Source: Flammeovirga agarivorans (GTDB taxonomy: Bacteria; Bacteroidota; Bacteroidia; Cytophagales; Flammeovirgaceae). Taken from it: a stretch of 64,000 nt of DNA. The stretch covers positions 817,449-881,448 of the forward strand of contig NZ_JABAIL010000002.1 in the NCBI RefSeq assembly GCF_012641475.1. Reading direction: 5' to 3'. Below, piece by piece: positions 44,501-51,800 of the stretch; position 1 is the stretch's first letter, and every line of letters starts with the position of its first letter. A program made the position numbers and the translations under genes. Under the pieces are notes generated by a model. It searched no databases. It worked only from the letters and a program-made list of their open reading frames with translations, and was not told the origin of the DNA.

Positions 44501-45488
44501 TTTCAGCTGGTGTTAGGTCAGTTCCTTTGTAAGCTCTCTCGAAAGAAAGTTTTTGTCCTTTAGGGTTTGGACTTAAAAGGAATTTACCTTTACCATCATT
44601 CGATAAACCAACACCATCGATAACGGCTAAAATCTTATCACCGTCTCTTTTTGCATCGCTTAATCGCTTTAATACAACCATACCTGCACCTTCAGATGAA
44701 GTCAATCCTCCGGATGTATTATCCAAAGGAGCTGACTTCTCATTCATGCGGGCATACGCATGGAAATAAGAGAACCCCATGTGAATAAACAATGGATCGG
44801 CACCACTTACAGCACCCGCTAACATCATGTCAGCTTTACCCAATTGTAATTCATCAATTGCTAATTTAATTGCATATAAACTAGAGGCACAAGCAGCGTC
44901 TAATGAATAGTTGGTCGAAGTCAATCCTACCGCTTGAGCGATCAAGGCAGAAGGTGAATTCGTCAATAATGTCTCATGAATATTTGCATCGTAGTTCGTA
45001 TTTGCGAAAGGAACTTTTACTTCCTCTCCTGTTAATTCAGTGAATACTTTCCCTGCCATATCAGCATATATAGGCGAGAAGATTTGACGGGAACGACGCG
45101 TAGGGAAAGACAAGTTACCCACAATAACACCACAGTTTTTATCCTGTGTGTTTTGCCAGTAACCACTATCTTTTAAAGCTTGTTGAGCTACATATAATGA
45201 CCATTTGAATTGATCATCTTGTTTAGCTAGTAAGTTTTTCTGGATTTTATAGTCTGATGGGTCAAATTCGAAATCACGAACATAACCACCACGAATCGCA
45301 TAACATTTATCCAGTTTACCTTTTTCTGTATGATAAAGTCGCAAGGGATCTTGTCCAAACGTCTTTTCATCAGATAAAGTTACGAGGTCTTTGTTATCAA
45401 GTAGGTTGTTCCAGAATCCATCTAGTGTGGATGAACCTGGGAATAAACCTCCCATACCAATGACCGCTATTTTGTCTTTTTTACTCAT
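38553..45488 (-). CDS. pfaC: PUFA synthase subunit PfaC with built-in acyltransferase (PfaB-PfaC fusion type)
   Basis: 2311 residues. Domains in order: ketosynthase (1-460) with Cys200 in DAACASSL; a chain length factor (about 470-960) with a KS fold but no active Cys (TISSNENAVYKAL); a PfaB-like acyltransferase (about 1040-1370) with Ser1147 in AGYSMGETSS; then four hotdog folds (about 1520-2311) arranged as two FabA-like dehydratase pairs. His1804 (FPCHFRDDEVLAGS) and His2208 (FTCHFYQDPVMPGS) are the dehydratase/isomerase residues. Many marine bacteria encode the acyltransferase as separate PfaB; here it is internal, as in myxobacterial PUFA synthases. The 5' gap to pfaA is 408 bases with REP-like hairpins. 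Confidence 0.93.
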   Translation of the reverse strand: MSKKDKIAVIGMGGLFPGSSTLDGFWNNLLDNKDLVTLSDEKTFGQDPLRLYHTEKGKLDKCYAIRGGYVRDFEFDPSDYKIQKNLLAKQDDQFKWSLYVAQQALKDSGYWQNTQDKNCGVIVGNLSFPTRRSRQIFSPIYADMAGKVFTELTGEEVKVPFANTNYDANIHETLLTNSPSALIAQAVGLTSTNYSLDAACASSLYAIKLAIDELQLGKADMMLAGAVSGADPLFIHMGFSYFHAYARMNEKSAPLDNTSGGLTSSEGAGMVVLKRLSDAKRDGDKILAVIDGVGLSNDGKGKFLLSPNPKGQKLSFERAYKGTDLTPAEIDYLECHATGTPLGDTTEINSISDFFAQEEVRPPFLGSVKSNMGHLLTAAGMTGMLKVILAMQKKFIPATIKIDGAVHSNDQKVGRDQMMLENKEWPLKGEQPHAGINAFGFGGTNAHMILSAYDEKVEVAKEQITSPKQPLSIVGMDLHFGGCASLEDFYLSLYQGQQFFKNLPANRWKGMEELETLKKGLGLEDIKRLKGAWLEEFDLDILRFKIQPKEAERLTLQQTLMLTVADRALHDAGLKELEGKGANIAVLTAMESELEIHHRMGRWDLIWQVEKALEMAGLDMDVQKKDSLSDVLKNSVFQAFEDHSPSEHTGFIGNIISSRVSALWDFTGPSFTISSNENAVYKALDVARNMLALGEVDAVVVGAIDLAGSMEGVLSRHVLNPVNTGDTSFGWNTETNGWNIGEGAGAIVIKRAEDAKNDRVYAQIDDVAIVQSDLSSLNGEINSQAVAKGAEELLQSNGLDASDIGLLEVSASGIASEDKAEIEGLTSVYQSKEEKLTCALGSAKATVGHTFSASGIASIIRSALALYHRFIPATPQWSGPKFEEKFKNTPFYVPQVSSPWVIEEGKDTLRAAISGLATDGSSAHVLMSEASHPKLDDRSPYLAKGGERLFPLSIERPAGINEQLLGILTDVETLGFNETSDKLCEAFNPAAPIKPIFVAKNEKELMRDVAFFQAHMKDAYKGKKALQMPTGSYYNPNPIAKDGKVAMMYPGSGAAYQGFGASLLQMFPSLYDHIKNSVNHPNRAFFTEYLYPRTLKKPTAEEVKKQEENLGTNALPVMAIGVAFASAYTTLLQDVLKVKADSLAGYSMGETSSLWYSQGFWDAHLVDEKFLESNIFSEIVGGDMTILGEEWGMDAATAKSKWRSRLITLNAKTLGYATLEDWFRGEVEGKYERVYLTFINTDSEIIMSGDNDILEEIMQKHALSSVTLTINNCVHHPFISRVTEEFITMHHLPLQKAIPQTVYSGVTQKPLALNEDDIAKNAKDVCCEEVNLPKLIRSMKEDGHKLFIEVGANATLSRWIGEILKGEEFATIATDRKGSDSLKSFMGMVAQLLGQGVELDLGAIIAKTSAKGIQRKKIYKTLHTGGNRFEEFAFTAENKAAFINSTNRVNTTEPVIAGEEFDMFALSEKEEEQTTTKDMDKNSALDVIENKVKQKIAENGLALYDFDAPDYKASKKDAIWNEQDLLTFATGKISDVFGPEYSIIDTYPCRVMLPMPPYLLVSRVTKLNAKTNEYKSSSLTTEYDIPYNSWFATDGQIPWAVAVESGQCDLLLISYLGIDFQNKGEYKYRLLDCTLTFLDDLPFEGQTLRYDISIDSYVRNGNNLLFFFRYDCYVEDRMVLKMRGGCAGFFNEADLAEGQGVVYKPEELEERNNRKKQFFEPLLHCDKTTFNQEELLALTQGDLEGVFGSDYNTLGRNKSLRLPPKDILMLDRITKLDIKGGHAGLGWIEAEKDLKADDWYFPCHFRDDEVLAGSLQAEGGGQLLRFLMLYMGMQRLTKDARFQPVLDIPQKVRCRKEVNAKDGKLIYRMDVKEVGLVPEPYVVADLEIIYDGLSSVYFENLGLRLQEKDNPQYKKDLANTNHGVYVKPVNKPVLLDEGDITQFALGPVYKCFGDEYKVFEGRSLSRQPNTDLQVISRVLSISNERHDFSNNPTIISEYDVPVDAWYFKQNASPVMPYSVLMEVALQPCGFLGAYLGSTLSVPDKDLFFRNLDGDGEMLVDIDLRGKTITNKVVMTSHTNLAGTVLQRYTFELSVDGTVFYVGQSSFGFFTVADLSSQAGLDSGEKVAAWKDVTDYDKKNAITFNLDSLFGKMKLYKSTNPASPRLHLAEDQLNLLDSATIIKEGGKYGKGYIHATRAIHNYDWFFTCHFYQDPVMPGSLGVEAIHQAVQVWALQNNLGEGMTNVGFNHHAPNKTVWKYRGQILQGDPTMNLDCHIKEVTKENGKVVILVDANLWKGDLRIYEITDLSLVIS

Positions 45489-45896
45489 TCTATATCTTAT
45501 TTTCTTCTTTCTCTTTTTATGAGATTAGAAGTTTAATTGGTAGGTTATCTCCATCAATATTTCAAGTGTTAAGCGTGAGCGTCACTTGGAACTTATCATT
45601 GGCGAAGTCTCCCGACTTCGAACATAATCACTACATCTTTATCCATTTCGAAGTCAGGAGACTTCGTCAATGTGTCATCACAAGTGACGCCTTTCGGCTT
45701 AACACTTGCGATATAAGATGAAGTTATTACTCCTTCCTACTTTCAATTTTGGTGTCTAAGATTTTCACTTAGACAAATGATTCAGCTTTTCAACTTTATC
45801 ACTTAGATGACTCAGGTCTAACGAAAGACCTGAACCATTATAGTTACTGGCTCAAGCGTTAAAACTTGAACCAGATTTTGTTTGATGTGTGTGGCC
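45489..45896. other. 408-base gap between pfaA and the PfaC-like gene, rich in hairpins
   Basis: No gene. It holds the inverted pair of REP-like elements (45561-45710), a TCAGGTCT/AGACCTGA hairpin (45812-45833), and a GGCTCAAG...CTTGAACC hairpin (45849-45872). A pfaA-to-pfaC transcript would pass through all of these. Confidence 0.75.
45561..45710. repeat. Inverted pair of REP-like elements between pfaA and the PfaC-like gene
   Basis: Arm 1 (45561-45622) matches copy 1 at 38291-38353. Arm 2 (45647-45710) is a diverged copy in reverse orientation, ending CTTAACACTTGCG. The pair can fold into one large cruciform or RNA hairpin of about 150 bases. The gap between arms is 24 bases. Confidence 0.85.
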
Positions 45897-48800
45897 TTAC
45901 GACCAAGTTAATTCACGGCTGATTGTCATTGCCGCTCCGTAACTTTTCATATAAACTTTTCCAGTTTCAGCATCATAAGCTGTGATATCTGAAACCATTG
46001 AGAAGTCATCTGCTTTTTTCACCTCGATCTTCACATAGAATGGCTTACCGAAAGGTAAAGCGTCGAAGATCTCAACGTAATCAGTGCTTAATGGTAAGCT
46101 TGCTGCACCGTGGAAGCGACGTACCCAAACGACTGCTCCTTGATACATGATATCCATTAAGTAAGGATTTACCTTTTTCACTGGCACTTGACCTTGGCGT
46201 TCTTCAGTGACACCTTCATGCTCACATTTGAACAACATGCTGTTTTCGTTCATCTCAAGAATAGACTTGATACCGTTGAAATCAGCTCCATGGAAAAGTG
46301 TTCCGTCTGTATATACTGAAGTTGCATCCGCTACCGCTGGTGTAATTGAACCGTTAGGTAATTCCATCACTGGTGCTTCAACAGGCTCAGAAGTTAAGGT
46401 GATCTGTGTTTGGTAATGGTTCAGCGGAAGTTTACCTCCATTTTCACTAGAAACGTTCACTGTCAACGTTACAGTATTTTCTGATTTTGACGTTTCTGTT
46501 ACTTTAATTGTGTAGTCTTCCGCCTGAGTACCATCAAATACGATTCCTTTGAAAAGTTTAGCGTTATCTACTCTTAGCACATTGAAACCAGGATATAAAT
46601 CCGTCGCTGTTTGTACCATCCAAGTAGAAGCGTTTACGATTGGTAATACTGCATTACCTTGGATCATATGATGTTGAAGGAAAGGATTCTTCTCTTCTGT
46701 CATATTTCTCTTGATCGTAAAACTTTTCAAATCACCTGAAATATCTGCTTTTGCAAGTGGCAAAGTACCACCTAAAATCACTTGAGGTTGTGCTTTAAAA
46801 GCATCACTTAATTGATCCACCATTGCTACAGGACCTTCATCAGAAGGAACTAGAGAAACACCATGCGCTTCGAATAATTTCTTTAATTCTCCGCTTACCA
46901 TACCTGCATCCCATGCACCCCAGTTGATAGAAGCAACATGTACGTCTGGATGGTTTTTCTTGAATAAGTGTGCTACTCTGTTCAATACCTCGTTGGCAAT
47001 TGCATAGTCTGTTTGACCAACGTTACCGTAGAAACCGGCTACAGAAGAGAACAATACAACGTGTTGGATATCGTGGATACTACCAGCGGCTACCGCTGCT
47101 AATAAACCAGAGATCTTCACATCATAAACGTTATCGAAGTCTGTTGCTGTTTTATTTTCTATCAGTTTGTCTGCTAAACGACCTGCACCGTGGATGATTC
47201 CTGTAATGGCACCTGTTTTCGCAACGATTGGCGCTACAGCTGCTTTTAATTTTTCAGCATCTGTAACATCTGCCGCAGTGTAATGTGCTTCCGCTCCAAC
47301 ACTTTGAATGTACGCTAAGTTCTCTTGGATTTCTCTTTGAGAAAGTACCGCACCTACCATTCTGTTCACTGTCTTAGGAAGTGGTTTCTCACCGCTTTCC
47401 TTCAAGAACATCATAGCATTTCTTTTCAAGATTGGTTCTTCTGCTACACCTTGTGCCCATGTTGGCTCTTCTGTAGTCAATGCCGAACGACCTACTAAGA
47501 TAAACTTAGACTTGTACGTTTTCGCCATTGCTCTAACACAATCCGCCGTTACACCTTTGGCACCACCTGTTACTAAGAATACGTTTTGAGAAGTGATTCC
47601 AGAAGTACGAACTGTACCTGCTGTATGTGCTTGCTCAACTGCTGCAAGAGTGAAACGTTTTCCTTCATCGTTGTAAGAAGTTTCAGTAGTAGAAACGTCA
47701 GCGTCATTTAATTCCGCTACGATTTTCTTCGCTGCAACTTCCGCCTTCAATTGAGGAGAAAGGTCTACACCTCTACAGAATACGTTTGTCCATTCTAAGT
47801 TTAATGATTTCGTTAATCCGAAGTATCCACCTCCGATTACTGAAACATTACCAGGGTTCTTCGTTCCGAAAGCACCTTCTAAACGTGTTACCGTCATGAA
47901 TGAAGCTCTAGTTGATTTAGAAGCATATTCATTTAAAGTAGGTTTTAAGTGCTTCGCCAATAAGTAAGCCGCTTTCAACAATTCTTTTTCCTTGTCGAAG
48001 TGCATACCCCATTGACCTAACGGGAATCTAAAGTGAGGATGTACATTAATAAATTGATCTACTCCACCGATTTGTGCTAATGCTGCTTTGATCGCATCAT
48101 CAGAAATTTCAGCTAGAGCAATCTCCTTTACCTCGTTTGGTAAAGTCACTGCTGATTGACGAACCAATGAAGCTGGCATTGTCAATACAGCTACTTTTCT
48201 TCCTTCAGCCAATAATTCTTGAGCTAAAGAAACTGTTAATCCCGAGCCATCATTTGTAATGACTGTCCATGCATCTGCATTTTTCTCGATCACCAATTGA
48301 TCTGGCTCGGGAATATATTTCAAGGCAACTGAATAACGAGCTACTCGATCATAGTTTCCTGAAAGGAATGAAGTATGATCTTCTGCTACTGTTGTTTCAG
48401 CTACTTCATTAGTAGACTTTTTTTTTTCGATTGACGAATTAGTATTCGCCTCTACACTGGGGGTGGACGCTCCCGCCTTCGATGAGATATACTCAGCAAT
48501 CTGAGCTAGCGTTCTCAACTCGGCTAATTCTTGTGGATCTACACCTTGAACTGATGGATTTGCTTCAGTCATTGCACCGAAGATCTCAACACGCTTGATT
48601 GAGTCAATTCCTAAATCAGCTTCCATATCCATTCCCATTTCTAACATCTCTGCTGGGTAACCTGTCTTCTCTGCAATTACTTCTAAAAGTGATGCTTCGA
48701 TTTCTGCATTTGTTACGCCACCTTGAGCTGGTGCTGCTGCTACTGGAGCCGCCGCTGGTGCAGGAGCTGCTGCCGGTGCTGATGTTGCACCTGCTTTACC

Positions 48801-51800
48801 TGAAATGTATTCAGCAATTTGAGCTAATGTTCTTAACTCTGCTAATTCTTGTGGGTCTACTCCTTGAACTGATGGATTTGCCTCTGTCATCGCACCGAAG
48901 ATTTCAACACGCTTGATAGAATCAATTCCTAAATCAGCTTCCATATCCATACCCATCTCTAACATCTCTGCTGGGTAACCTGTCTTCTCTGCGATTACTT
49001 CTAAAAGTGATGCTTCGATTTCTGCATTTGTTACACCACCTTGAGCTGATGGAGCTGCAGTTTCTTGAGCCGGTGCTGCTGCTACTGGAGCCGCCGTTGG
49101 TGCAGGAGCTGCTGCCGGTGCTGATGTTGCACCTGCTTTTCCTGAAATATATTCAGCAATTTGAGCTAATGTTCTTAACTCTGCTAATTCTTGTGGATCT
49201 ACTCCTTGAACTGATGGATTAGCCTCAGTCATCGCACCGAAGATCTCAACACGCTTGATTGAGTCAATTCCTAAATCAGCTTCCATATCCATACCCATTT
49301 CTAACATCTCTGCTGGGTAACCTGTTTTCTCAGCGATTACTTCTAAAAGTGATGCTTCGATTTCTGCATTTGTTACGCCACCTTGAGCTGCTGGAGCTGC
49401 AGTTTCTTGAACCGGTACTGCTGCTACTGGAGCCGCTGCTGGTGCAGGAGCTGCCGCTGGTGCTGAAGTTGCACCTGCTTTTCCTGAAATGTATTCAGCG
49501 ATTTGAGCTAATGTTCTTAACTCTGCTAATTCTTGTGGATCTACTCCTTGAACTGATGGGTTAGCCTCTGTCATCGCACCGAAGATTTCAACACGCTTGA
49601 TTGAGTCAATTCCTAAATCAGCTTCCATGTCCATTCCCATTTCTAACATCTCTGATGGGTAACCAGTTTTCTCAGCGATTACTTCTAAAAGTGATGCTTC
49701 GATTTCTGCGTTGGTTACGCCACCTTGAGCTGCTGGAGCTGCAGTTTCTTGAACTGGAGCCGCTGCTGGTGCAGGGGCTGCTGCTGGTGCTGAAGTTGCA
49801 CCTGCTTTTCCTGAAATGTATTCAGCAATTTGAGCTAATGTTCTTAACTCTGCTAATTCTTGTGGATCTACTCCTTGAACTGATGGGTTAGCCTCAGTCA
49901 TCGCACCGAAAATTTCAACACGCTTAATTGAGTCAATTCCTAAATCAGCTTCCATGTCCATGCCCATTTCTAACATTTCTGATGGGTAACCAGTTTTCTC
50001 AGCGATTACTTCTAAAAGTGATGCTTCGATTTCTGCGTTTGTTACACCACCTTGAGCTGGTGCTGCAGTTTCTTGAACTGGTGCTGCTGCTACTGGAGCC
50101 GCTGCTGGTGCAGGAGCTACCGCTGGAGCTGAAGTTGCACCTGCTTTTCCTGAAATATATTCAGCAATTTGAGCTAATGTTCTTAACTCTGCTAATTCTT
50201 GTGGATCTACTCCTTGAACTGATGGGTTAGCCTCAGTCATCGCACCGAAGATTTCAACACGTTTGATTGAGTCAATTCCTAAGTCAGCTTCCATATCCAT
50301 GCTCATTTCTAACATCTCAGAAGGGTAACCTGTCTTCTCAGCGATTACTTCTAATAAAGATGCTTCGATTTCTGCATTTGACACACCACCTTGAGCTGGT
50401 GCAGGTGCTGCTGCTACTGGAGCCGCTGCAGGAGCTGGAGCTGGAGTTTCAGCTACTGGCGCTGGAGTTGGCACTTCAACTGGAGCTTGTAACTGCTCTG
50501 TAGCAGGAGCTGCTGCTGAAGCTAATTGATTATTTGTTTGCATGTTGAACAACGATGCCAACATTTGCTCAATTCTAGTTTGTTGTTCAGTTAAACGCTG
50601 AATATCTGCTTGGATTTGATCCAATACTGCCTTCTCTGCCATAGAAGCTGAATTTTGTTTCTGACGTAATTTTTCTTCAATAATTTGAGACATGTCTGTT
50701 GTCTCAGCAATCACCGTCTCGATTTCCTCAACTAACGGTGCTTTTTGCGAAAGCACTTTTCCTCCCTTCGCTAATATATCTTGGTATCTCTTCTTGAAGC
50801 CATCAGTCAAGTAGTTTGTACCTGAGATCTGAACATTCATCTTAGACTTCGCTCCACCTGCTTGAACTGGTCTAGCATAAGGGTCAAAGTTTTGGATTTG
50901 GATACCCATTACAGCCAATTGGATAGCTGCCTCTCTCAACTGAACATCTGAGTTTTTCTTAGGATTAGGGTTTAATGCAATCACTTGGTGATCTTGACCT
51001 GCTAAGATTTCAGAAGTTAAGTTGGATAGAATATTCTTTGGTCCAAATTCAACGAACACTCTTGCACCTTCTTGGTACATTTTCTCGATTTGCTCTTTGA
51101 ATTTAACTGGACTTAAGATGTGTCTCTTTAATGTTTCTTTGATGAACTGTGGTTGTGCTGGGTAAGCAGAACCTAAAGTATTTGAATAAAGCTTTCCTTG
51201 AGGGGCAGCGATATTTGTGTGATCTAATACTTCAGCGAAAGGCTTAGACGCATGACCTACGTAAGGTGTATGGAATGCTGCAGAAACTGGTAGGATAGTC
51301 GCTAATAAGCCTGCTGCTTTTAATTCCGTTTTTAGTGCTTCCAATTCGTTCTTCGCACCACCTAAGATCGTTTGTGTACCTGAGTTGATGTTCGCAACTT
51401 GTACATTTTGGTATTTACCAATGTAAGGTTGAACAGCTACTACATCACCTTTCACAGCCATCATTGTACCTGCATCTACACCTGCTTGAGCTGACATTGC
51501 TTGTCCTCTTTCTTTCGAAAGTTTGATGAATGTCGCTAAGTCAATGGCACCTGATGCATATAATGCTGAAAGTTCACCATAAGAGTGACCAGCAAAATAG
51601 TTTGCTTTGAAGCCTGCATTTTGTAAAATGTGATACATACCTACACTCAATGCACCAATTGCTGGCTGAGCATTTTCCGTTTGAGTAAGTACCGCTTGTT
51701 GTTGTTTACGCTCCTCATCACTGAATACAGGAATCGGATATACAGTCTCAGTTAAAGGTTTTTTGTTGCTCGCTTCGAACTCTCCGTTTACTTTCGCGAA

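Noticed and set aside
48478-50400. Regular repeats that could be taken for a CRISPR array
   Set aside because: The period is over 300 bases, the units code for acyl carrier domains in frame, and there are no spacers.
48590-50500. Leucine-rich plus-strand frames opposite the ACP repeats
   Set aside because: They are the antisense of Ala/Pro linkers and carrier domains; their repeats simply mirror pfaA.
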